Source: Bombardia bombarda (lineage: Eukaryota > Ascomycota > Sordariomycetes > Sordariales > Lasiosphaeriaceae). From it: a stretch of DNA of 64,000 nucleotides. Position 1 is the first letter of the stretch. Every line of letters begins with the position of its first letter. Made by a program: the position numbers and the translations under genes. The DNA is taken from positions 1,054,001 through 1,118,000 of the forward strand of contig JAULSR010000003.1 in NCBI GenBank assembly GCA_030512295.1, read 5' to 3'. The notes below the pieces were generated by a model. The model did not search any database. It was given only the letters and a program-made list of their open reading frames with translations, and was not told where the DNA came from. Shown here one piece after another: positions 35,601-46,344 of this stretch.

Positions 35601-35747
35601 CCCCCCCCCCCTCGGGAGGCCCTTAGCGCTTTACTTCTAAAATTACTCCGAGTCTGCATTCTGACTACTTGACCTTTTCAGCTAGATTTCTTCTGCTACA
35701 TACATGTCGTCTACGCATTCCCTGTTCCCTTCCAGTAGCCACCGACA
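31760..35747. other. Gene-poor intergenic, 4 kb
   Basis: No gene is supported on either strand. It contains a TCTG tetranucleotide array (about 32609-32641), an AT-rich block (33960-34260), a TTAGGGTTAGGG-like motif (34557-34570) and a C12 run near 35600. The sequence just before 35748 is pyrimidine-rich and probably promoter and leader for the coiled-coil gene. Confidence 0.4.
32609..32641. repeat. TCTG tetranucleotide microsatellite
   Basis: About eight copies of TCTG/TGTC are followed by a short CT run; non-coding. Confidence 0.9.
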
Positions 35748-37316
35748 ATGTCTCCGGCAAACACAGCAGCGTCGCTTCCAACAGCTCCCATAAATGAGTC
35801 TGCCTCTAAAAGCTCTAGCTCAGCTGTAACTCCCGCATCACCGAGCCCCTCGACGGCTTCTGACGCATCATTCGATGACCTAATGGATTTCAACTTCCCT
35901 GAATCGTTATCCGTGGTTGCGACCGCTTGGATTCCACCCCCAACTCTCGACCACCACAAGAAGGATTTCAAGGAAAAGGCGGCCTTGCTGAAGCAGTTGG
36001 AATATTTGACAGCAAGTTCGAACCTTGAAGATGCCACGACCGATCCATGTCTGCCAAGCACTGCTTCCGACAAGAAGGAACCCAAACCTCCTGGGCCAAC
36101 GATCGAATCAGTCATGCAAGATGTTGCGTCACTCAAGACGGCGGTGGCATCTCTCCAAGCTATGAGCGACACGAGCAAGACACAGTCGCCCAGCACGAAA
36201 GATGCAGGGTCGCTACACAACCGGCCGCAGCAGAACCTCGAGCTACAGTACGCACAACTATTGACAGAGTTCGATAAACTAGTAGCAAGACACAGTCGTC
36301 TGCTCAACGAGAACAACAAATTTATCGAACATATGGCGGATCACAAAAGGCTTCATTGTCAACGTTCTGTGACTTTACCAAGCCATTCAAGTTATGAAAC
36401 GCGCACCTGTCTTTGTTATGCCTGTGTGCAGGACAGGGAGAAACAGAGCCAAATATATTCCGCCATGGGAGGTGCATTGGGGGATCTGGTGACGCTGATG
36501 ACAGACATCCGGAAGCGCCGAGATGCTCTGAACTCCAGGTACCGTACGATGTGCGAGGAGAATATTGAAAACCTCGTCGATTACTGGCACTGTGTGGACT
36601 GGAGACAGAAGCTAGACGAACGCTTGAACGCTCGCATGAAGCCGCTGACTGATCATTGCACGACCTACCTGGAAGTCTTTCAAAAGCAGCTGGAGATAAT
36701 TGAAGAAACCCTCCGAACTATATGGGCTTCCCGAGACTTTGAGCGCTCCGCCGACTCATCTGGAGCTACTGCTCAATCTCCCACCGCCGCCGGCACCTCG
36801 AACTCGGACATTGCCGACAGCAATCCCAGAGGCAGTAGATACTCCCCTAATGATGCTGCTGCCCCTGACCCTTTTCGTCAACGGCCACTGTCATGGAATC
36901 GGACTCCAGCTCCCAAAGAGAAAACCAGCAACACGTTCCAGGTGCCTGGCCAAAAATCTGCGGCGCAGCCCATTACCCCATCAAACCCGAAGTTCAGACT
37001 TGGCCATCTTAGTGACGTGAATGAGTCCCTCAACTATAGGTCGGTACCAACCGACATAGGCTCTCACATCAATACCACAATTTCACCGGCCCAGGATCTG
37101 GCTCTTTGGTCTCAAATAGACCTCGGCCAAATAGAGCAGCAGAGGTTGCTTATTGAGATGTATCGGAAAGCACCAGAAATGCAGATACCGTTTTTGTTGA
37201 GCGAAATTGCCAAGAAGGCATCGCCAGTACCGACATACCTTGGCGAGAAGCCACCAGCGGCACGGGCACAGTGGCCATGGTTGGGCGCACCTGCTGATAG
37301 GAACTTCAGCAGTTGA
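35748..37316 (+). CDS. Hypothetical coiled-coil protein
   Basis: A single exon of 522 codons starts at ATG 35748 after a pyrimidine-rich leader. Ser/Thr/Pro-rich, probably disordered residues 1-45 precede alternating helical segments: KDFKEKAALLKQLEYLTAS, NLELQYAQLLTEFDKLVARH and SRLLNENNKFIEHM, which have heptad character. A Cys-containing stretch (TCLCYACVQDREKQ) is followed by a longer helical region (LVTLMTDIRKRRDALNSRY...WRQKLDERLNARMKPL...FQKQLEIIEETLRTIW). The C-terminal 170 residues are again disordered, with a final amphipathic helix (EQQRLLIEMYRKAPEMQIP). No enzyme motif, signal or membrane segment is present. A scaffold or structural role is possible but not shown. The long uninterrupted frame supports it being coding. 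Confidence 0.8.
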   Translation: MSPANTAASLPTAPINESASKSSSSAVTPASPSPSTASDASFDDLMDFNFPESLSVVATAWIPPPTLDHHKKDFKEKAALLKQLEYLTASSNLEDATTDPCLPSTASDKKEPKPPGPTIESVMQDVASLKTAVASLQAMSDTSKTQSPSTKDAGSLHNRPQQNLELQYAQLLTEFDKLVARHSRLLNENNKFIEHMADHKRLHCQRSVTLPSHSSYETRTCLCYACVQDREKQSQIYSAMGGALGDLVTLMTDIRKRRDALNSRYRTMCEENIENLVDYWHCVDWRQKLDERLNARMKPLTDHCTTYLEVFQKQLEIIEETLRTIWASRDFERSADSSGATAQSPTAAGTSNSDIADSNPRGSRYSPNDAAAPDPFRQRPLSWNRTPAPKEKTSNTFQVPGQKSAAQPITPSNPKFRLGHLSDVNESLNYRSVPTDIGSHINTTISPAQDLALWSQIDLGQIEQQRLLIEMYRKAPEMQIPFLLSEIAKKASPVPTYLGEKPPAARAQWPWLGAPADRNFSS

Positions 37317-38011
37317 TTTACAGCTGCTGGTAGATAAAGCAGCCATTCGTTTTGCACCTGGTGATGGGAAAACCAGCGGTTTCAAGATTTTGAAGTAGGC
37401 TTTTGCCGCAGCGGCCTTTGCATTGAGTTCACATCGGGATATATGCGAGGTAGGAAGGGGATCTGACAGATCATACAGTAAGGTAGAAATAATGCACTCT
37501 TCGCGCTCAAACGTCTCGATACAGTGAGTTGAATGAATTTCTGTATCTGTTCCGATTCCATCTCGGTTCCTATTATATGGAATGTAGACTGCCAAAATCA
37601 AGTTGCCATCATGTCCACTGTCCTCATTGCTCCATTCCGCTGCCTTGGTAATAGGTGTGCTCACGTCAATGGCGTCACTGTTCCAGCCACAACTGATGTG
37701 TGTCCTTAGCACACTTTCACATTGTAGGTAAAATAAAATGGAAATTACCAAGCTGTCATAAAGATTCCGACCCACCTTCCCGTTCTCGAACAACTCTCCC
37801 ATTCCAAATGCCCTTTACCAACTTCGATTTTACAGTAGAGCAGGAGTCATCAACTGTCTTCTTCAGTGCCTTCAGCTTAGCACGTATATTCGCAGGTTCT
37901 TTCCGCAGAAAACTGTGGCTCTCTTGAGTAAGAACTTAATGGATGCGTCAAATCAGCTCTAGCTGTTAGAGGAATTGATACAGTTAAACAAGGGTTAGGG
38001 TCATTGTTTAC

Positions 38012-38331
38012 TCAAGAGCCAGTCAGGGGTACATATGGGCCAAGGGTTACCAAGTGTGAGTTATAACTATCCCACTTTTGATGGTATGTGGCCTGGTTCA
38101 CTTTCATTTGACGCGCCTTTCGAGATTCCGCTCGCTCAGACAGCCCCCTGAGGATGTCTAAATGGGCATGCGCAGCTTCCCGGGATGATTGGTCAGGGGC
38201 CTGCAGCGTTGATGCCTGACCGCGGGGCATATTAAAGCGAAGACTTGGTATATGTCGGCGAATGTTTCTCGAGTTTCCCCCCCACTGGCCAGGGAGGCTG
38301 GCCAATTCCGCCGTGGTCCAGATTCAGACAT
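38012..38331 (-). pseudogene. Possible small gene, frame broken at a C7 run
   Basis: From ATG 38331 the minus strand reads MSESGPRRNWPASLASGG and then stops 58 codons in. One base of shift at the seven-base homopolymer (38277-38283) opens a second frame (NIRRHIPSLRFNMPRGQAS ... VNQATYHQKWDSYNS) to TGA at 38012. The joined length would be about 106 residues, and the second frame has a protein-like composition. I recognise no family. It could be a frameshifted small gene, an assembly error in the homopolymer, or chance. Confidence 0.25.
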
Positions 38332-40389
38332 TGTTTTGCTATTATGGTCCAGATGGGTGTTTCACCAGATAAGTATTCTCAGAAGGTAGTAGGATGTAGT
38401 CGTATTTGAATTGGTTGAGTTTGATACGTACGTTAGTATGGGTTGTAGTAGCTCTAAAGGTTTGGATGGTGGAATGTGTGAAACTGTGGTTGGAGAACGT
38501 TAGAAGAGATTGTCAGGTCTAGCAGAGATCCCAGTTTCTTATAGCAGTTGGCCACACTTTCTCCGACTTAAAAGGAAGGTTTAATGATCAAAAGCCAGGA
38601 TTCATAGGTTAATTATCCTTTCTCTAAATTCACATCTCTTTTTCCGAGTAAAATCACGAACTCAGTTATGTCGAAAGGTTGTTTAACTCACGAAACTCTA
38701 CTTCAATTCCAGTTAATGGCATCGAGAGAACCGTTATGTTCTGGTGGGGGCTCTGTGCCATTGGCTGGCGGTTGCGGGGCAGATGGCCAAGCTTTCCTTC
38801 CCGAAGCTTGCCAAGCGACCTCTCGCAATTAGGTACTTTACCTTACCCAGCACCACAACCCCCCAGCCCTACCACGGACAATCATGATCAAATTTGACTT
38901 GTTGATAAATGACAACCGTTTTGCGGTAGATTTGAATCGCCTGTATAGATAAAATATGATGCTACCTGGTAGCTGGGAAACCTGTCCTTTGATAGTAAAT
39001 TGCGCGAATCTTGACCCGCCTCTCACCTCTGAGATGGAGGTTATTTTCTCTTGTGTACCTGGTTGTTTGGACGAGAACTCAGGCTCTTGTTATCCGAAGC
39101 CAGCCTCTGGCATAAATGGCAAGGACTTCAAATTGAGAAGGAAGGAGAAATGATATTACTGGGGGTGAAGGAACACGTCAGAGTAGTACATTTGCCTGCC
39201 TCGATAACCCACCAGTTTTCAGCCCAAAGGAGCTGTCTTCGGGTGGATGATCATACATTTGACGCAGCACGGCCCTGCAATGGCACCCTCAAGCCAATAA
39301 GATCAGAGGCCCACTTTTGATCTAGGTACACTAGGCCCTATGTCGTCATCAGATCTTGGCATTGACGCTCACGTGATTTACATGGGTTGCGGTTGCAGCA
39401 AACGGGAAATCTCTGCTGGTTCGCTTCGAGTTCCATTTTGGTCAGGTCGTCCCCTGACCAGCCCTACCGTGCACAGGCTGCCGAGTCCCCTCGTCGACAC
39501 CGGCCCAATGGGACCAATCGTGTTTTTCTCCTCAGCTTTCGTGTCAGACAACCGAAGGTGAGCCAGAGAAGAACCAGGCTGCCTTGTTTCTCTTTTTTGC
39601 CTTTGCAGCCACTGAAGGCGACATTGGGTGAGTCAAAGAGTTGCATGGACCTAAAAAAAGGGTCGCTCGAGATGCGTCCTGCTAACGCCTTTTGGCGACC
39701 CGACGCCTTGAACCACGCTAAAAGACCGAAAAAAGTCCTGACATGACAGCTATCAAACACCAGCATCCCGACTCTGACCGAATCTGTGCTGCAGCCGACA
39801 CTGACGGCTTCTCGAAGGCAACTGGATGATCTAGAGCGGTAGCTACAACGGCATCTGACAGAAGATGCCAACGGAGCGGCGGATCCCCAAAGCGTCGACG
39901 ACATGGGACGGCTTTTGGGACCGGATCGTGGATCGTGGATCGCGATGCGCAGATCGCGTATTGCGAATTGCGCATTGAGGATCACGGATTGCGGCTTACG
40001 GCGTTGCTAGCTCAGGGTTTCTCATCACGATTGCAAGGACTCGCTTCGATTGGAGGCCGGTTTATCTCCGTCTAAGACCACGAGAACATGCGGTTACGCA
40101 CGTATCCACAAGGATCTGTAAGTGCCCGCCCTGTTACGAACGAACACGCGGAGCCTCTAATCCAGCTTGCAGCCAAGCATGATCGGCCGACAAGGAGCGG
40201 CAAGCTCAAACTCGGGCTCCGCAACTCTATCAATTCGGTCCACATGTCTTCATCCTTCCACTTGCTCCCGCCTCCGCCATTGCCGGCTTGCCGTTGCTTG
40301 GTGAAAAAACCCGCGAGGGCAACCCAAGACAACCCCAACGCCCATCCGCACCAATTTCGACTCGCACCCCGACTTGTCAGGCCTGGCAA

Positions 40390-40785
40390 GATGCACTCGG
40401 AAGTCTCTTCAACTCAAGTCTCTTCAACCCCACCAAACACTTTCACGACACCATCAGCAGCAATCTCCAATCTGTCCAGTCTGCAACATCCACCTTCCAG
40501 TCACCCACAGATCCTCCCGCTTAGATCCAGCGACTCGATGACACAGGGTCCGCGCAGCGCGTCCAACGCCTCACGAGGCAGTTGAAGCAACACCACAGTC
40601 GTTCAGCATATCTGACAGACTTGTCGCACAGGCACGACAAGTTCCCTAGCTCGAAATAGCTTCGCCATTATCCCAAAGACGCGATGCGCGAGGACGAGCG
40701 AAACAAGACTCACGGCCGAGTTCGGAGGACCCTTAACCCTTGAGCGGCGGCACGATTGGGCGGCATAATATTCCTTGGCGCCGTC
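40390..40785 (+). pseudogene. Possible coding relic with in-frame stops
   Basis: One frame reads AWQDALGSLFNSSLFNPTKHFHDTISSNLQSVQ, then a TAG, IQRLDDTGSAQRVQRLTRQL, a second TAG, and KDAMREDERNKTHGRVRRTLNP before TGA. The helical, heptad-like composition across three stop-separated blocks in the same frame suggests an old gene copy with two nonsense mutations. I do not recognise the family, and chance is not excluded. Confidence 0.3.
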
Positions 40786-41309
40786 ATGACACCAAGTTTT
40801 GCTGCTGTGTCGCCCCTGACTCAATCGCCTAGGTCATCCTAGCGCCTTCGTCTATAGCGATCTATTGTGGCCACTAGAGCCGCAATAAGTTTTAGGTCCC
40901 CAGTTGTCGACGCCCAGGGATTGGCTGACAGCTGGTGCAGAGCTAACTCTTGATGCCGGGAGCCTGCGCTAGCACCATGCGAGTGCCATTCGTCCAGAGC
41001 TCTTCTCATTTGTCGGGTTTTGCGTGTTTATGATCTACGCAGGGAAGGAAAATTCCATGGCGACCAGTTGCCGAACATTGCCGAGCAGTGAGCCAACAGT
41101 GCTCTTTACTGCTGTTCGGTCGACATGTATAAGAACAATGGCCCATCGTCATGTTATATCTGGCTGCTTCCTGTCATTAAATCATTTAATATGTACTGAG
41201 TGACAAGTGCACTGCATTCGTTTCGACTTTTCGAGTTCCTTTGCTACGTTCTTTCTATACACTACACCTGGCTGTTATCTCACAGCCTCACAAGAGTCTG
41301 TCTTCCAAC

Positions 41310-43189
41310 ATGAAGAAACCAACGCCTGCGGGCCAAGCACCATCAATCCCAGACGACTGGGACACGGCTACTGAACACGACGCTCATTACCAGCATGAGT
41401 CCAACCACCACGCCGCTGCACCAATGGAAGCTGCACGACGGTCGAGCGAGGTGCGAGGACTGAGCGAGGAGCAAAGCCACGTCAGAGACCCGAACCTGGA
41501 CATCAACTTGCCGTACCGCACCTTGGCACCCACCGCCAACATGGACGAGTTTGTTGTCGAGACTGAGAAGGGAGAAATCCCTACAGACACTCAACAACAC
41601 TACAAGCTTGTCACCTTCACCGAAGGCGACCCCGAGAACCCCAAGAACTGGTCCAAGGCTCGCAAGTGGTACAATACCATGGTTGTGGCCGTCACCTGCT
41701 TCGTTGTTGCCTTCTGTTCTAGTGTCATTACTGCCGATGTCGCCGGTGTGGCGGAGGAGTTCAACTGCAGCTATGAGTTGGCTCTTGTGCCCATCACCGT
41801 CTTTGTCGTCGGTTTCGGTGTCGGTCCCATGATCTTTGCCCCCCTTTCTGAGGTCTACGGGCGTCGGATTATCTAGTAAGTCTCATTCCTTACCGCCTCT
41901 AAATATGCATCTGCTAACACCAATCGCTTAGCGTGTCCACACTCTTCGTTGCTGTCATCTTCATTATCCCCTGCGCTGTGTCCAAGAACATTGCAACGCT
42001 GATCGTCTGCCGTGCCATTGATGGAATCGCATTCTCTGCGCCAATGACTTTGGTCGGTGGTACACTTGCTGATATGTGGCGCAATGAGGAGCGCGGAGTA
42101 CCCATGGCCGCCTTTTCTGCTGCGCCCTTCATTGGTCCTGCGATTGGTCCCCTGGTCGGTGGTTTCCTGTCAGACTCCTGCGGATGGCGCTGGTTGTACT
42201 GGATCCAGTTGATCCTGGCCTTTGTCGTCTGGATTCTGATCAGCTTCACTGTCCCCGAGACCTACACGCCTACCATTCTTGCTGCCCGCGCCAAGAAGCT
42301 CCGAAAGGACACAGGCAACCAGGAACACGTCACCGAGGCTGACCTCGACACCCGGCCCTTTGGCGAGCGCATGCGCATCTTTCTCATCCGCCCATTCCAG
42401 CTCCTGTTCCAAGAGCTTATCGTCTTGTTGATCAGTCTTTACATGTCTGTCCTCTACGGTCTGCTGTACATGTTCTTCGTCGCCTATCCCATCGTCTTCC
42501 AGAGGGGCAAGGGCTACTCGGCTGGCACTACTGGGCTCATGTTCATCCCCCTCGCCCTTGGTGTTGTGGCCTCGGCCTGTTGTGCCCCCATCGTCAACAA
42601 CCACTACATCAAGATGTCGAACAAGTACAACGGCAAGCCACCGGCTGAAATTCGCCTCATCCCCATGATGGCTAGCTGCTGGTGCATCCCCATCGGCCTA
42701 TTCATCTTCGCCTGGACTTCCTACGAACGTCTGACTTGGGTTGGCCCCGCGCTGGCAGGCTTCCCCATCGGCTTTGGTTTCATCTTTCTGTACAATGCGG
42801 CAAACAACTACCTTGTTGACTCGTACCAGCACCAGGCCGCCTCAGCCCTGGCCGCCAAGACATTTATCCGTTCCTTCTGGGGTGCCGCAACCGTCTTGTT
42901 CACGGAGCAGATGTACGAGCGCCTCGGCAACCAGTGGGCGACTTCTCTGTTGGCCTTCTTCGGTCTTGGGTGCTGTGGTATCCCCTTCTTGTTCTGGACC
43001 TTTGGCGCTAGAATCAGAGCCCGATCCAAGTACGCCTTCGGCGGCGATGACGATGTCGTCCCTGATGATTCACCATCGGATTCCGATGACGTCGAGAAGG
43101 CCAAGAAGCACTCTGCCCAAGATGCGGCCCGCCAGCAGGCTACCGCCGAGGATCTGAGGCGCGCGCAGAGCTACGTCAGCAACCCTTAA
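41310..43189 (+). CDS. MFS transporter, DHA1 drug/polyamine type
   Basis: Two exons (41310..41875 and 41932..43189) give 607 residues. A long hydrophilic N-terminus (residues 1-125, ending FTEGDPENPKNWSKARKWYNT, the standard lead-in of this family) precedes twelve membrane segments. Loop 2-3 carries PLSEVYGRRI, the DHA1 form of the G-x3-D-x2-GR-x-GR motif; the intron splits the Tyr just after GRRI. SAPMTLVGGTLADMW and PLVGGFLSDSCGWRWLYWI follow in TM4-6, and a central cytoplasmic loop (ARAKKLRKDTGNQ) separates the halves. The C-terminal tail is acidic then basic. It should be a plasma-membrane proton antiporter exporting drugs or polyamines, similar to Flr1/Tpo1. The start at 41310 follows an in-frame upstream ATG that lacks family similarity. 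It is not obviously linked to its neighbours. Confidence 0.93.
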
Positions 43190-44366
43190 ATGGGTGTTGT
43201 GTCTGCACTGCGCACAAACATGCACACATCATACTCTCCCGGCTCACACTCCTTCATCGGATTGAGTCCAACCCTACTGCCGGAGGATACTTTCATTACA
43301 AGGAACTTGTTACATTCATTGCAAAGAACTCGTTACATTCATTGCAAAGGAACTCGAAACATTCCCCAACAACAACAGACTCCAAAATCATAGACATTGG
43401 GGGGAGACTAATGGGGTGATTCTCCCCTGTACTGTCAGCACTTGTACTCGTGTACATATTTAACGGCATAAATACACCTACTTGAGGGACTGGCTTTTGC
43501 CGAGCCCTGTGTACACACATACACATACCTACTAGACTGGATTGCGCTGCATCTTGCAGCACATGTCGCTCTTTCTTATCACTACTACTACTACCTTGTG
43601 TATTGGTACTTCTTTATGGGTACATGTACACAATTTTATACACGCACACCTACTTTCTTCTTCAATGCAATAGACTGGCCGGAGGACATGGAGGAAACAC
43701 GGAGTTATATTGGCTTGGAAAAACTTTTAATATCCTCCCTGAATTAGACCTGAATTATATTTCTATACTTATCATATATCTACTTTGATTGTTTCTGTGC
43801 GGTGTCTGACAGAGGGGTCATCGGGAGGAGCCGTTTTCCACGGATTCTGCTCGCTGCAGGGACGCGCTTCAACAGCGGTTGACAACAGCGCTTGAACGTT
43901 GCCTGGCATTTTAAGGTTACACCGGTCTTCACCCTTTACGTACTCCGTAGGAACGATCGTTAAGCTGGGCAGTCTGTGCCTTAATCGATACCAAGAGTCT
44001 GGTTACACAAACATCCGTAAAGGTCTCTATGTGCAGACATCAATCCGAGCAGACCAAACAGATGGAGAAAGAAGCGCACACAGGCGACATGAAACCTTGA
44101 CCGCTAATTGATGCTGTGTAAAGAGATCTTTATCTGCATATGGACATATGGAAGCAATTACATCATCACATGCATTGTCTCCTGGCCGAACGACCCGTTG
44201 AAACTCAATTCCAATCACTAGCAGCTCGGCTTCGGGCAGCTGCAGGATGACCCCAAAGGACCTGCAGATGCAAAAAGCCATGGCATAATGGCCAGGTTGC
44301 CAAATGTTTGTTCTCTTTTTTGAACAACTTTCTTGTCAGAAGCCTCACATCCATGCGTCCACCGCG
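43190..44366. other. Intergenic with a short direct repeat
   Basis: No gene is seen. An 18-bp perfect direct repeat GTTACATTCATTGCAAAG occurs at 43309-43326 and 43332-43349 in the probable 3' region of the MFS gene. Confidence 0.5.
43309..43349. repeat. 18-bp direct repeat, 23-bp period
   Basis: GTTACATTCATTGCAAAG is repeated perfectly with a 5-bp spacer that is similar (AACTC) after each copy. Confidence 0.9.
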
Positions 44367-46344
44367 ATGAAGTCCACCCCCGCCTCCATGGCCAACGCGT
44401 TCCTCGTCGCCATCTCCTTCTTGCAAAGTCCAGTTCCAGCCGCCGCCGTCGACCCGACCGTCAACCTCTCCTACAGCCAGTACATCGGCACGCCCCTCAT
44501 CAACGGCATCACACAATGGCTGGGCATGCGCTACGCCGCACCGCCCGTGGGCGACCTGCGTTTCGAACCCCCTCGTGATCCACGATACCATGGCACACCG
44601 CAAAAGGCCGACACAGCGAGTACTCCCTTCAACCCTTCCCTCCTTCTCCTTCCCTATGTCGAGCCACCAAGCTAACCATCCCAAAAACAACAGCCCGGCC
44701 CCCTCTGCCTCCCCGTCTCCCCACCGCCCACCACCTCCCCACGATTCCCCACCTCGGAAGACTGCCTCACCCTCTCTGTCTTCGCCCCCTCCAATGCCAG
44801 CTCCCACACCAACACCAACAAGCTCCTGCCCGTCTTCGTCTTCCTCGGCGGCGGCGGCTTCGCCTCCCTCGCCAGCGCCAACCTCAACGCCTCGGGGCTC
44901 ATCGCCGCCGCGCACCACGCCATCGTCGTCGTCACGCCCAACTACCGCGTCGGGCCCTACGGGTTCATCTCGTCCGAGGCGGCGCCGCATGTCACGGCCA
45001 ACAACGGGCTGCGCGACCAGCGCAAGGCGCTGCAGTGGGTGCAGCGGCACATTGCCAAGTTTGGCGGGGATCCGCGGCGTGTGGTGCTGGGCGGGGACTC
45101 GGCGGGGGCGGCGAGCGTGGTGTTGCAGATGGGGGCGTTTGGGGGCGGTGGGTGAAGGAGGGGGGGAGGAGGGGGAAGATACAGATGATGGGGATGGGGA
45201 TGGGGATGGGTTGTTCCACGCCGTGGCGGGCGAGAGCGTCAGTTTTGCCACGATGCTGACGGTTAAGGAGGCGCAGTACCAGTTTGATAACCTGGTGATA
45301 CGCACCGGGTGCGCGGGCGGTGATGGCGGGAGGGTTTTGGCGTGTCTGCGGGGGAGGTCGGCCGAGGAGATTGGACGGCACAGCGGGCCGACGCCGTACC
45401 CCTTTGGGGGGGTGTATCCGCCCGTGTACATGTGGAACCCGGTGGTGGACGGGGATTTCGTGCCGGAGCTGACGTATAGCGCGTTTGGGAAGGGCAGGTT
45501 CGTGAGGGGGATCAGGGCGGCGGTGTTTGGGGATGATACGAATGGGGGCACGTTGTTCGTGCCGAGGGGGGTGGGGACTAAGGGGGAGGGGAACGGGTTT
45601 TTGAGAGATCAGTTCCCGTGGTTGACGGTGGGGATGTTGGAGAGGTTGAATGGGCTGTATCCGAATCCGGATGCGAGGTATTGTGGGCAGGGGAGTGGGA
45701 GTGGGAGTGGGAGTGGGAGTGAAAGGGATGGGTATATCGAGAGTAAGGGGTATGGGTGCTGGTACCGACAGACTGCGGCGGTTTATGGCGAGATGCGGTA
45801 CATGTGCCCGTCGCTTTTCATCACGCAGGCTCTGCGCAGACATGGTCTTGCCAACAGCAGCTACGCGTACCGATGGAATGTCAAAGACCCGGAGCAAGTT
45901 GCTGCTGGAGTGGGCGTGCCGCATGTCGTGGAGTTGAACGCCCTGTTTGGGCCATACAACATTCCTGGTGGGCAGAATGTTAGCTCGGGGGCGGTGCCGA
46001 GGAGCTATTACCCTGATGGGATCAACGCCCACGCGGTGCCTGTCATACAGGGGTATTGGGCAAGCTTTATCAGGTCGTTTAATCCGAATGAACACAGGTG
46101 TTGTGGGGCGGCAAAGTGGACGCCGTGGAGGGTCGGGGGGAAGAACCTTGCGGGCAAGAGGCTGTTGTTTGATACTGGAGGGAGAACGGAGATGGAGAAG
46201 CTTGAGGGTGGCAGCATGAACATAAAGGGGGGCGGTGTTGATACACTGGATGGTGATGGGGAGGGGCAATGGGATGATGATGATGGGGGGTTGCTGAAGA
46301 GGTGCGAATATCTGTGGAGTATAGGGGCGGCGATACATCAGTGA
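44367..46344 (+). CDS. Type B carboxylesterase, possibly inactive
   Basis: The model is exons 44367..44615, 44694..45147 and 45185..46344, giving 620 residues. The N-terminus MKSTPASMANAFLVAISFLQ looks like a signal peptide. GTPLINGITQWLGMRYAAPPVGDLRFEPP is the classical start of the alpha/beta-hydrolase domain. SEDCLTLSVFAPSN, GGGGFA (oxyanion loop), NYRVGPYGF and the nucleophile elbow GGDSAGAAS (Ser219) follow, and later DGLFHAVAGES and VPHVVELNALFGPYN with the probable catalytic His. Three oddities stand out. Intron 1 begins GCGAGT, so it would be a GC-AG intron. The second gap is only 37 nt (GTGGGT...ACAG) in a G-rich patch, so it is a mini-intron or a frameshift. The motif GDDTNGGTLF has Gly where relatives have the catalytic Glu. 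A (GGGAGT)n tract codes Gly-Ser repeats near 45690-45720. Confidence 0.8.

Larger units (their letters stand above)
37317..41309. other. Gene-poor intergenic, 4 kb
   Basis: No confident gene is visible. Tentative items (a small minus-strand frame at 38012-38331 and a possible coding relic at 40390-40780) are listed separately. Also seen are a GGGTTAGGG motif at 37992-38000 and a patch of GATCGTGGATCG/ATTGCG-type near-repeats at about 39925-39990. The last 100 bases lead into the MFS gene. Confidence 0.4.

Noticed and set aside
44205..45551. 448-codon open frame antisense to the carboxylesterase
   Set aside because: It is the GC-rich shadow of the esterase; the translation is Pro/Arg/Gly-rich without any family motif.
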